From: Planctomycetaceae bacterium
Lineage (GTDB): Bacteria > Planctomycetota > Planctomycetia > Pirellulales > Pirellulaceae
Reading direction: 5' to 3'
DNA: 6,233 nt
Assembly (NCBI GenBank): GCA_005773145.1
Contig: SXHS01000185.1
Coordinates: forward strand, 1-6,233
The translations under genes were made by a program, and so were the position numbers. Of this stretch, positions 1-6,027 are shown in pieces (the first letter of the stretch is position 1; each line of letters opens with the position of its first letter). Under the pieces are notes generated by a model. The model did not search any database and was not told the origin of the DNA. It saw only the letters and a list, made by a program, of their open reading frames with translations.

Positions 1-208
1 AGCTGCCGATACGAAGTTGCCGAAACGATTTTTAGGTGAGAAGTTGCCGATACGAAGTTGCCGAGACGATTTTTTAGGCGAGAAGCTGCCGATACGAAGT
101 TGCCGAAACGATTTTTTGGGTGAGAAGTTGCGTAGACGAAGTTGCCGAGATGATTTTTTAGGTGAGAAGTTGCGGGGGCGATGTTGCCTATGGGAATTTG
201 TCGATAGT
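1..208. repeat. 42-bp tandem repeat array, truncated by the left edge
   Basis: Head-to-tail units lie at 1-40 (first base off the window, one T short), 41-82, 83-124 and 125-166, followed by a decayed copy at 167-208. Each 42-bp unit is built of three 14-bp blocks. The first two are variants of one another (AAGTTGCCGATACG, then AAGTTGCCGARACG); the third is different (ATTTTTTAGGTGAG). Copies 41-82 and 83-124 differ at only a few bases, while 125-166 and especially 167-208 diverge, as expected when an array ages from its edge. There is no unique spacer between copies. A 66-codon reading frame (17-217) crosses the array, giving a 14-residue repeat beginning FLGEKL, but it starts at TTG, has no ribosome binding site, and the short first unit shifts the frame. 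I treat the array as non-coding. Its total length is unknown because it continues beyond the window. Confidence 0.9.
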
Positions 209-234
209 ATGCTATAGATGGATTATTCATTACC

Positions 235-249
235 AAGGCCGAAGGCCTT
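235..249. repeat. Hairpin A (GAA loop)
   Basis: This is a perfect 6-bp inverted repeat, AAGGCC-GAA-GGCCTT, with a three-base loop. It is the outermost of the hairpins between the kinase gene and the tandem array. Its core (GGCC-GAA-GGCC) resembles hairpin C, so the two may be copies of one element. It has no T-run on either side, so it does not look like a classical intrinsic terminator. Confidence 0.75.
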
Positions 250-261
250 AGGGCACCGTAG

Positions 262-280
262 CCTGGGGCAACGCCCCAGG
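262..280. repeat. Hairpin B (8-bp GC-rich stem)
   Basis: The sequence CCTGGGGC-AAC-GCCCCAGG is a perfect 8-bp inverted repeat with a three-base loop, the strongest stem in the window. It lies 12 bp from hairpin A and 21 bp from hairpin C. From memory, CCTGGGGC...GCCCCAGG stems next to GGCC-GAA-GGCC stems recur between planctomycete genes and are often mistranslated as small hypothetical proteins. That recollection was not checked here. Confidence 0.8.
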
Positions 281-301
281 TAGGGTATCGTGCCGGGCGG
301 G

Positions 302-320
302 GGTTGGCTGAAGGCCAACC
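302..320. repeat. Hairpin C (GAA loop)
   Basis: GGTTGGC pairs with GCCAACC over 7 bp. A T-G wobble extends this on the plus-strand transcript to an 8-bp stem with a GAA loop. On the minus strand, where the kinase message runs, the equivalent closing pair is a C-A mismatch, so the structure folds slightly better as plus-strand RNA. The loop and inner stem resemble hairpin A. Confidence 0.75.
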
Positions 321-342
321 TCACCGTTACTGCGCATGGACC

Positions 343-376
343 AACGCGGCGTCTTGGGGTTCGCCCAGCCGCCGTT
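343..376 (-). terminator. Stem-loop D at the kinase stop codon (weak terminator candidate)
   Basis: Read on the minus strand, the hairpin begins within the TAA stop codon of the kinase gene. AAC and GCGGC (with one bulged G between them) pair with GCCGC-GTT, and an inner TGGG/CCCA stem closes a small loop. The position directly after the stop fits a transcript-end structure that could stop or protect the kinase mRNA. No U-tract follows it, so it is not a textbook Rho-independent terminator. Termination could instead rely on Rho or on the three further hairpins downstream (302-320, 262-280, 235-249). Confidence 0.35.
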
Positions 377-2024
377 AGATCAGATTGCCAGCGAGTACGG
401 CCTCGTCGAGCTGCTTCTTCTGTGGACAGCCGTGACACGTCCACCAGGCGGCCGCTTCGGCCGCCGACCAGCCACTCGTCACGGGGACGGCTTGCAGCAG
501 CTGCTGTAGCGCCAGAGCCGAACGGGGCCGATCCTGCGGCCTTTTCTTCAAACACTGTGCGATGACGGCGTCCAATTCGGTCGGCATGGCAGCATTGAAT
601 TCCGACGCAGGCGGCGGCACCTCATGGGCATGCGCCATGATGACCTTCAGCGGGTTGGTATCTTCGAATGGCGCGCGACCTGTCGCCAAGAACCAAGCCA
701 CCGCCCCTAACGAATAAATGTCCGTGCGTTCATCAAGGGGTTCCCCCAACGCTTGCTCCGGCGACATGAACAGCGGCGATCCCGTGATCGCGCCCTCTTG
801 TGTCAGTTGGAGGTCACCTTGATAGCTTACGTCTCTCGCCAGGCCGAAATCGAGCAATTTCACTACGTCGTACACTCCACCGCGCTGCGCGGCAAAGATG
901 TTCGCGGGCTTAATATCCCGATGAATCAGTCCCCGACCATGGGCCTCGCGCAGCGCATCGCACGCTTGCGATAAAAGGTGGACGATCCGATCGGGGGGCA
1001 AGGGACCATGCATCTTGACGAGCTCATCAAGATTCATGCCCGGAAGGTACTCCATCACGTAATAGAACGTGCCGTCATCGGCGTGACCATAGTCGTAGAT
1101 TTCGACGGTGTTCCAATGCGTCAATTGTGCGGTCGCTTGTACCTCGCGTTCAAAGCGAGCCATGGCCCCCGCGTCGCGGGACTGATCGGGACGGATGCGC
1201 TTGATCGCGCAGGGTCGCTTAAGAAGAAGGTGTTCCGCAAGATATACCTCGCCCATTCCGCCGGATCCCAGTTTCCGTCTTAATCGGTACTGCCCAAGTC
1301 GCCGAGCTTCGAATACCTCACTTCGAAGCGTGTTAATGGTCTGGACGCCCCCCACGGCGATGATCGCAGAGACGGCCAGCACCAGCACGTTGTCAATGAT
1401 GCCCTGCCTGAGGTACGACTGATCGGTAATCAGTCGCTCCAAGCCCGGCTGAGTGAATCGCACAAACAGTAGCAACGCCAGAGCGGTCGCCGACATGCTG
1501 CCGACAACGACAGCAGCACGCTGCCAGGTGTTCGGGATAAACAACGCATAGGTAAAAATAAGGGTCATCCACATGGGGGCGGTCGACGCGACGTAACCAT
1601 GCGCCGCCCCATCCACCAGCGCGCCATAACTGACCGCCGCAAAGAACGCACCACAACCCCCAAAAATGATCAACTCAGTGACCCTCGGATGCTGATGTGC
1701 GTGAGGGCAACTGCGGCAAAGACGCCATCCCAGTAATCCCGTCGTCAGGGTTACCGCCGTGTGGCAGGCGAAAATAAACCAATGCAGCGGCGTCTTCAGT
1801 TCATGAAGAAGGAAAACGCGGTAGACCCAGAACATCGACAAACCACACAACAATACCAACGAAGCCGATCGCAGGCGGTGCCGCAGGAGCGATGCCGTTT
1901 CATCGACGAGTCCCGGCCCGCTCCCTTCCACTAAGACCGCAACGGGCCTACCTCGATCCGCAGGACCGGCGGTACCCGGTAGCACGATGGTTTCACTAAG
2001 GTTCTTCGGTTGGTCGGGGGGCAT
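375..2024 (-). CDS. Membrane-bound Ser/Thr protein kinase (6 TM N-terminal, kinase C-terminal)
   Basis: This is a Hanks-type (PknB-like) protein kinase that phosphorylates Ser/Thr on unidentified targets, anchored in the cytoplasmic membrane. Counting from the ATG at 2024 (549 aa), residues 1-50 are soluble. Six hydrophobic segments follow at about 53-73, 80-100, 117-137, 149-165, 169-190 and 209-230, then the kinase domain from about 246 to 510. All catalytic landmarks are present: glycine loop GSGGMGEVY (253-261), catalytic Lys in CAIKR (275), HRDIKPAN (368-375), DFG (392-394) and SPEQ (421-424). Six membrane passes put both ends in the cytoplasm. This order is the reverse of PknB, where the kinase precedes one membrane helix. 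No extracytoplasmic PASTA-type sensor is present, so the membrane block itself probably senses. Start choice: an in-frame TTG at 2036 has no room for a binding site, whereas the ATG at 2024 follows AAGGA. The kinase assignment is very secure; its signal and targets are unknown. Confidence 0.96.
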   Translation of the reverse strand: MPPDQPKNLSETIVLPGTAGPADRGRPVAVLVEGSGPGLVDETASLLRHRLRSASLVLLCGLSMFWVYRVFLLHELKTPLHWFIFACHTAVTLTTGLLGWRLCRSCPHAHQHPRVTELIIFGGCGAFFAAVSYGALVDGAAHGYVASTAPMWMTLIFTYALFIPNTWQRAAVVVGSMSATALALLLFVRFTQPGLERLITDQSYLRQGIIDNVLVLAVSAIIAVGGVQTINTLRSEVFEARRLGQYRLRRKLGSGGMGEVYLAEHLLLKRPCAIKRIRPDQSRDAGAMARFEREVQATAQLTHWNTVEIYDYGHADDGTFYYVMEYLPGMNLDELVKMHGPLPPDRIVHLLSQACDALREAHGRGLIHRDIKPANIFAAQRGGVYDVVKLLDFGLARDVSYQGDLQLTQEGAITGSPLFMSPEQALGEPLDERTDIYSLGAVAWFLATGRAPFEDTNPLKVIMAHAHEVPPPASEFNAAMPTELDAVIAQCLKKRPQDRPRSALALQQLLQAVPVTSGWSAAEAAAWWTCHGCPQKKQLDEAVLAGNLI

Positions 2025-2036
2025 CGACGCTAACAA

Positions 2037-2041
2037 TCCTT
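2037..2041 (-). promoter_or_regulatory. Ribosome binding site deciding the kinase start
   Basis: On the minus strand the sequence AAGGA ends directly before an in-frame TTG (2036) and 12 bases before ATG (2024). Zero spacing rules out the TTG as the intended start for this site; 12 bases is somewhat long but workable for the ATG. An in-frame TAG lies just upstream, so no longer start exists. Confidence 0.5.
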
Positions 2042-2087
2042 GCTATTAACGGCTAATCCGGCGCACTCCGTTGGAACTGTGGGGCGC

Positions 2088-2102
2088 ACGGGACGCTCCC
2101 GT
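2088..2102. promoter_or_regulatory. Inverted repeat, possible operator on the kinase side
   Basis: ACGGGA-CGC-TCCCGT is a perfect 6-bp dyad with a three-base centre, located at the expected transcription start of the kinase promoter candidate. A repressor site or an early transcript hairpin are both possible. Short perfect dyads arise by chance in GC-rich DNA, so this is tentative. Confidence 0.35.
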
Positions 2103-2103
2103 C

Positions 2104-2109
2104 ATTCTA
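2104..2109 (-). promoter_or_regulatory. Candidate -10 element for the kinase gene
   Basis: Minus-strand TAGAAT matches the TATAAT consensus at five of six positions. The matching -35 position, 17 bp upstream, is poor (TCCGAA). The predicted start of transcription would fall near 2097, inside the inverted repeat 2088-2102, and leave a leader of about 70 nt before the ATG at 2024. Confidence 0.25.
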
Positions 2110-2146
2110 GCTGATGTCGAGACCTTTTCGGATGGCTGATGCGTGA

Positions 2147-2175
2147 TTGTCTAGGGGGCGGTGACACATTAGGAT
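2147..2175 (+). promoter_or_regulatory. Candidate sigma70-type promoter for the propeller gene
   Basis: TTGTCT (2147-2152, four of six matches to TTGACA) is followed after exactly 17 bp by TAGGAT (2170-2175, four of six matches to TATAAT). Transcription would begin near 2182, giving a leader of about 48 nt to the ATG at 2230 or about 117 nt to the ATG at 2299. Spacing is ideal but the match is moderate, and planctomycete promoters are not well defined. Confidence 0.35.
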
Positions 2176-2178
2176 CAC

Positions 2179-2197
2179 GGTACCGGCGATCGGTGCC
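2179..2197. promoter_or_regulatory. Inverted repeat, possible operator on the propeller-gene side
   Basis: GGTACCG pairs with CGGTGCC (7 bp, one G-T wobble in RNA or one mismatch in DNA) around the five-base centre GCGAT. It lies immediately after the -10 candidate at 2170-2175, where an operator or a 5' leader hairpin would be expected. Confidence 0.35.
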
Positions 2198-2218
2198 AAG
2201 CCGGTTGCGGCCGTGGTC

Positions 2219-2223
2219 AGGAG
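2219..2223 (+). promoter_or_regulatory. Shine-Dalgarno-like AGGAG for the upstream start
   Basis: AGGAG lies six bases before the ATG at 2230 and nine before the ATG at 2233. On ribosome-binding strength alone this favours the longer, 1260-residue form of the propeller protein. The 23 extra residues are rich in Met, Cys and Trp and precede a complete signal peptide, which argues the other way. A competing GGAG (2285-2288) lies ten bases before the ATG at 2299. Confidence 0.4.
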
Positions 2224-2298
2224 CTCGTCATGATGATTATGGTAAGCGAAATGTGTGACCTCCGTGGAACTGAGTGCGATCGGTGGAGTCAGTGGTCC

Positions 2299-5200
2299 AT
2301 GCGAATCCTCGTGATCTCCCTTGTGGCCAGTGTTTTTTCGGCAGATCAGGCGTGGGGAGAGGATTGGCCGGCGTGGCGTCATGATGCCGAGCGATCGGCC
2401 GTCACGCAAGAATCGCTGCCGACCACCTTGACACCGCTCTGGACGCGATCGCTCGGGCCCAACCACATCGCATGGCGCGAGGATATGCGGTTGCAGTTTG
2501 ATGCCGCCTATGAGCCGATCGTGGTCGGGAAGCAGCTGGTTCTTGCCTCGGCACGCGATAATGCCGTCTACTCATTCCACACGGATACTGGCGAGCACCA
2601 GTGGCACTACCTGCTTCCCGCCCCCCCCCGACTCGCACCGTTCGCGCATCGCGGACACGTCTACTTCGTCGCGGATGATAGTCGCATCTATTGCCTGGAC
2701 CTGGTGACCGGCAAGTTGATTTGGAGCCTGAAGGGGGCGCCGTCGGACCGCATGGTATTGGGCAATTCGCGATTGATATCGACTTGGCCGGCGCGTGGTG
2801 GTGTGGTCATCACAGGAGATGTTGCCTATTTTACCGTTGGCGTATGGCCGCTCGAAGGGTGTTTCCTCTGCCAAGTGAATGTCGACGGCCAGCCACCCAG
2901 GCTGCAGACAAAATTAGTAAGTATGCCAGAGCAGTCGGGGGATGCGGATAACCTCGAAGAGCCGACGCCACAAGGGCACTTGGTTTTCGACAACGGTCGG
3001 TTGTTGCTGCCGAACGGAAGAGGTGCCGTGGGTTGTTACGATGTTGCGACACTAAATCGCCTCGACATCTCTTACGCGGCATCTCGTGGATTGACCGAAG
3101 CCCACGTGACCTCAGCGCGTGACCTGCTCATGCACGGCGACGCCTTGGTCGACCTGGCGTCTGGTCAGCAGTTGGATGTTCGTCTGCAGCGGCCACTGGT
3201 CGATGGCAACATTATCTATGGCACGCGGGCCGAAGTCCGCCAGAACGAGCAACAGCAGCCGCAGGCCTACTACTCGCTGGCCGCGTACGAACTATCCCGG
3301 CGCACCAATGAGACTTCATCACGTGACGGCAGCGACGCTTCGGAGGCAGCCAAGCCGTCGTCTCAACTATGGACTACTGAACTGCCCGAGGTCCCCGAGG
3401 CCGGAACGCGTCCCGTACGACTGGTGCTGAAGGCGAACCAACAGTTGTATGGCATTCGCGGACAGCGTGTGTTTGCGGTCGACGTTTCGGATCACCGGGC
3501 CAAACCGTCCGTGGTTTGGCAGCAGGCGTTTGATTCGATTCCGGTCAACGTAGTCGCGGCCGATCAGAAACTGTTTGTGGTGACACAGGACGGCACGTTG
3601 CATGCGCTCGGGGCCCCGTCCATAACCGCTGAGGGGGCTCCACCCCGCGCGCCTCGTTCTTTTCCCACGACCACGGCTGACCGGCCGCATGCCGCGGCAT
3701 GGTCGGAGCAAGCGACGCTTCTACTGCGTCGAGCTGGGGTGATGCGTGGCCGCTGCCTGGTGATCGGCGCGGGGAGTGGCGGTTTGATCGAGGAGCTGTT
3801 ACGTCAGTCGCAATTGGATTTGGTCGTGATCGAGCCCGATGCCGACCGTGCGAAAGGACTCCGTGAGCGATTGCTGAACCTGCGCGAACATGGCAAGCGA
3901 GTGACGGTCCTAGAGCTGGATCCAGCCGCGCGGTCGCTTCCCCCCTACTTCGCACGACTCATTGTGTCCGAGGACTGGAACCGCTTTTCGCCTACGGATC
4001 GTCTGGTGTCGGAACTTTATCGCGTGTTGCGGCCGTATGGTGGGACCATCACGCTTGGTTCACCGTCGCTCAATGTGGCCGCAGACGCCGAGCAAGAATT
4101 GCAGACCATGGCAAGCAAGGACGGACTGGAAGGGGTTCAGGTGTCGCGGCACGCGGGTTTGGTAAGCGTTCGCCGCGCCGGTCCGTTGCCAGGTTCCGCG
4201 GATTGGACCCATGAGTACGGCGATGCGGCCAATTCGCTGATGAGCCAAGACCAGCGAGTGCGGGCACCATTGGGCATTCTTTGGTTTGGTGGACCCGGCT
4301 CGCAGGGTGAACTTTACTACGATCGCCACTATTGGGGCCCAGGGTTAACGGTGGTCAACGGCCGCATGGTCGTCCAGGGGCCGACCAAACTCACCTCGAT
4401 CGACATCTATACGGGCGACGTGCTTTGGCAGCAGGACATCCGCGACGGTAGTGGTCCCGGTCGCGAGGGAAACTTTTTCGATTTATCGCATCCTGGATTT
4501 CATTTCACTTCTTCGCCTGAGTACGTTTACCTGGCCTATCCCGAAAAATGCTTGGTACTGGACGCCGAGACGGGCCAGACCGCGCATGAGTTCACCTTGC
4601 CGCACGGCGACGATCAATGGGGAAAGATCCGGGTTTGGGAGGACCAGTTGCTCGTGACGGTCTTCCGAAATGTGGAAAAAGGAGCGTTGGCCAAGGCCAT
4701 GCAGTCCTTAAATCGACACACGGGGGAATTGCAGTGGCGTCAGGAAGCTCGCATGAGCATGCCCATGATGGCGGTGGGGGGTGGGCGAGTTTTTTGTTTC
4801 GACGGCGAGTTGAAGGGGTTTTATGATGCGTGGATTCGCAAAGGCATGACTCCCGAGAGTCACGGGCATCGCCTGTTGCGCTGTTTCGATGTAACGACCG
4901 GGGAACCGATCTGGGAACGTACGTCCGACCGTGTGGCAACCTGGCTGGCGTTCTCCGCCGATCATAACGTGTTGATCACCTCCAACCAACTGGGTTTGGA
5001 TGCCATGAGTGGCGAAAATGGCCGAACGTTATGGAAAAAAGATGTAGTGGGACAAGGATTCAAGGGGCATCCCGAACATCTGTGGGATAAGGTCATCCTG
5101 TCGGGCGACGTCATCATCGACCAGCGTGGACCGGGCAGGTCCTACCGCGTGGACACTGGGGAAGCTGTACAGCAGACCAATCCCATTACGGAAAAATCCG

Positions 5201-6012
5201 AGGAGTGGCAATTCACGAAGACTGGCCACCACTGCAATTACGCCGTGGCCTGCCCGCATCTCATGACCTTTCGCGCGGGGACTGCGGGTTATCTGGATCG
5301 GAACACCAACGGCACAGGACGTCTGCTGGGATTTCGCTCGGGTTGTCGCAACAGTTTGATTCCAGCAGGGGGCCTGCTGAACGCGCCGAACTATGCCCAC
5401 GGCTGTAATTGCAACTACAATTTGTTCACATCGTTGGCCTTGGTGCATACTCCGGATAACGACTTATGGACGTACAGCCCGCTCGCCGCGCCGCAGCCGG
5501 GAGACTCCGTACACAAGATTGGCGTGAACTTGGCGGCCCCCGGAGATCGACTGGACGATCAGGGAACCCTCTGGCTCGAATATCCCCCTGCGGCGGATCC
5601 TTCGCCGGCCTTGGATATTCGCGTGGAGGGTGAGACACGACCGTTTCGCTTGCACACCAGTCGCGTGGCGGGATCGCTGCCGTGGGTGGGTGCTTCGGGG
5701 TTGGAGGGGCTTCGCAAGATCACGCTTGCGTTCCCAAAAGGGACCTTATCACAACCGGAGTGTTTGGTACAGCTGATTTTCCTGGACCCGAATTCCGAGT
5801 CCGCTGGCCAGCGTCGATTTCGAATCAAGATCCAGGGGCAGACTGTGGAAGAGGATCTGGACATCGTGCGCGAGGCGAGACGGCCGCTTCAGGTCTTGAT
5901 GCGTGCGTACTCTTGTGTCGCGAGTGACGATACGATCACCGTGGATCTGGAAGCCATTGCCGGCGATCCAGTGCTCTGCGGTTTGCGTGTGGAGTCGTCG
6001 GGTCGTCCCTGA
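2299..6012 (+). CDS. Exported PQQ-like beta-propeller / methyltransferase-fold / malectin-like protein
   Basis: This is a very large multidomain protein (1237 aa from the ATG at 2299; 1260 aa if translation starts at 2230). Counted from 2299, residues 1-20 form a Sec-type signal peptide with likely cleavage after AWG. Propeller 1 (about 22-440) has PQQ-like blade motifs such as TGEHQW (97-102) and TGKLIW (137-142). A Ser/Glu/Asp-rich linker lies near 334-355. A class I SAM methyltransferase-type fold follows (about 461-627), with glycine motif VIGAGSGG (488-495), an acidic residue at the end of strand 2 (E512) and VLRPYGG near 576-582. Propeller 2 (about 640-1050) carries TGDVLW, TGELQW, TGEPIW and NGRTLW, then a Cys-rich stretch (C979, C985, C1016, C1036, C1038). 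The C-terminal part (about 1067-1237) looks like a malectin-type beta-sandwich, usually carbohydrate-binding. There is no known catalytic assignment; annotation pipelines would call such proteins BamB-like or PQQ-binding-like. The ABC ATPase gene follows after 15 bp. Confidence 0.93.
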   Translation: MRILVISLVASVFSADQAWGEDWPAWRHDAERSAVTQESLPTTLTPLWTRSLGPNHIAWREDMRLQFDAAYEPIVVGKQLVLASARDNAVYSFHTDTGEHQWHYLLPAPPRLAPFAHRGHVYFVADDSRIYCLDLVTGKLIWSLKGAPSDRMVLGNSRLISTWPARGGVVITGDVAYFTVGVWPLEGCFLCQVNVDGQPPRLQTKLVSMPEQSGDADNLEEPTPQGHLVFDNGRLLLPNGRGAVGCYDVATLNRLDISYAASRGLTEAHVTSARDLLMHGDALVDLASGQQLDVRLQRPLVDGNIIYGTRAEVRQNEQQQPQAYYSLAAYELSRRTNETSSRDGSDASEAAKPSSQLWTTELPEVPEAGTRPVRLVLKANQQLYGIRGQRVFAVDVSDHRAKPSVVWQQAFDSIPVNVVAADQKLFVVTQDGTLHALGAPSITAEGAPPRAPRSFPTTTADRPHAAAWSEQATLLLRRAGVMRGRCLVIGAGSGGLIEELLRQSQLDLVVIEPDADRAKGLRERLLNLREHGKRVTVLELDPAARSLPPYFARLIVSEDWNRFSPTDRLVSELYRVLRPYGGTITLGSPSLNVAADAEQELQTMASKDGLEGVQVSRHAGLVSVRRAGPLPGSADWTHEYGDAANSLMSQDQRVRAPLGILWFGGPGSQGELYYDRHYWGPGLTVVNGRMVVQGPTKLTSIDIYTGDVLWQQDIRDGSGPGREGNFFDLSHPGFHFTSSPEYVYLAYPEKCLVLDAETGQTAHEFTLPHGDDQWGKIRVWEDQLLVTVFRNVEKGALAKAMQSLNRHTGELQWRQEARMSMPMMAVGGGRVFCFDGELKGFYDAWIRKGMTPESHGHRLLRCFDVTTGEPIWERTSDRVATWLAFSADHNVLITSNQLGLDAMSGENGRTLWKKDVVGQGFKGHPEHLWDKVILSGDVIIDQRGPGRSYRVDTGEAVQQTNPITEKSEEWQFTKTGHHCNYAVACPHLMTFRAGTAGYLDRNTNGTGRLLGFRSGCRNSLIPAGGLLNAPNYAHGCNCNYNLFTSLALVHTPDNDLWTYSPLAAPQPGDSVHKIGVNLAAPGDRLDDQGTLWLEYPPAADPSPALDIRVEGETRPFRLHTSRVAGSLPWVGASGLEGLRKITLAFPKGTLSQPECLVQLIFLDPNSESAGQRRFRIKIQGQTVEEDLDIVREARRPLQVLMRAYSCVASDDTITVDLEAIAGDPVLCGLRVESSGRP
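2621..2629 (+). repeat. Nine-C homopolymer inside the propeller gene
   Basis: A run of nine C encodes the Ala-Pro-Pro part of PAPPRLAP near residue 110 of the propeller protein. Gain or loss of one base would shift the frame early in the gene. The intact downstream frame of more than 1100 codons shows the sequenced state is the productive one. Confidence 0.8.
3679..4179 (+). other. Methyltransferase-fold segment within the propeller protein
   Basis: This region is listed separately because it interrupts the two propellers. It encodes a Rossmann-type pattern: strand and glycine loop VIGAGSGG (from 3760), helix, strand ending in VVIEPDAD, a strand LIVSEDW after PPYFA, and ELYRVLRPYGG before the last strand. 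From memory, similar segments with a conserved PPY-(L/F)-A stretch occur in other planctomycete propeller proteins. Whether it binds S-adenosylmethionine is unknown: the fold signature is visible but no substrate motif is. Confidence 0.75.
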
Positions 6013-6027
6013 TCACTGAGAATTGGC

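Larger units (their letters stand above)
209..374. other. Gene-free spacer between tandem array and kinase 3' end
   Basis: I find no credible coding sequence here. The frames that cross it (a 110-codon minus frame over 223-555 and a 91-codon plus frame over 290-565) run into the kinase gene on other frames and have arginine/proline-rich compositions typical of chance frames in GC-rich DNA. The content that can be described is the series of four stem-loops listed separately. No promoter or tRNA-like structure was recognised. Confidence 0.6.

Noticed and set aside
1..208. CRISPR array
   Set aside because: Copies abut directly with no unique spacers, and the inner 14-bp substructure and gradual decay fit a simple tandem repeat.
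17..217. A 66-codon plus-strand frame with a 14-residue repeat (FLGEKL...)
   Set aside because: It begins at TTG without a ribosome binding site. The repeat is a by-product of a 42-bp DNA unit being divisible by three, the first unit is 41 bp and breaks the frame, and the residue content does not look like a real protein.
235..376. A classical Rho-independent terminator for the kinase gene
   Set aside because: None of the four stems is followed by a T-run in the minus-strand direction. Only a weak terminator candidate was kept, for the stem at the stop codon.
223..555. A 110-codon minus-strand frame across the hairpins and the kinase 3' end
   Set aside because: It overlaps the well supported kinase gene in another frame, and its sequence is translated hairpin DNA plus Arg/Ala-rich shadow. 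Such frames are commonly misannotated as hypothetical proteins.
2025..2036. TTG at 2036 as the kinase start
   Set aside because: The only nearby binding site, AAGGA, touches the TTG with no spacing, whereas the ATG at 2024 has usable spacing and the extra four residues add no domain.
2107..2466. A 119-codon minus-strand frame over the divergent promoter and propeller 5' end
   Set aside because: It is antisense to the signal peptide region of a strongly supported gene, has no recognisable domain, and would need a promoter inside that gene.
3679..4179. A gene fusion or assembly error joining a separate methyltransferase gene to the propeller gene
   Set aside because: The frame is continuous with no start or stop signals at the borders, and the two propeller halves plus the inserted fold match an architecture I associate with planctomycetes.
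5233..5415. A c-type cytochrome haem site in the Cys-rich stretch
   Set aside because: No CxxCH motif exists in this protein; the Cys spacing is CxC and longer intervals.
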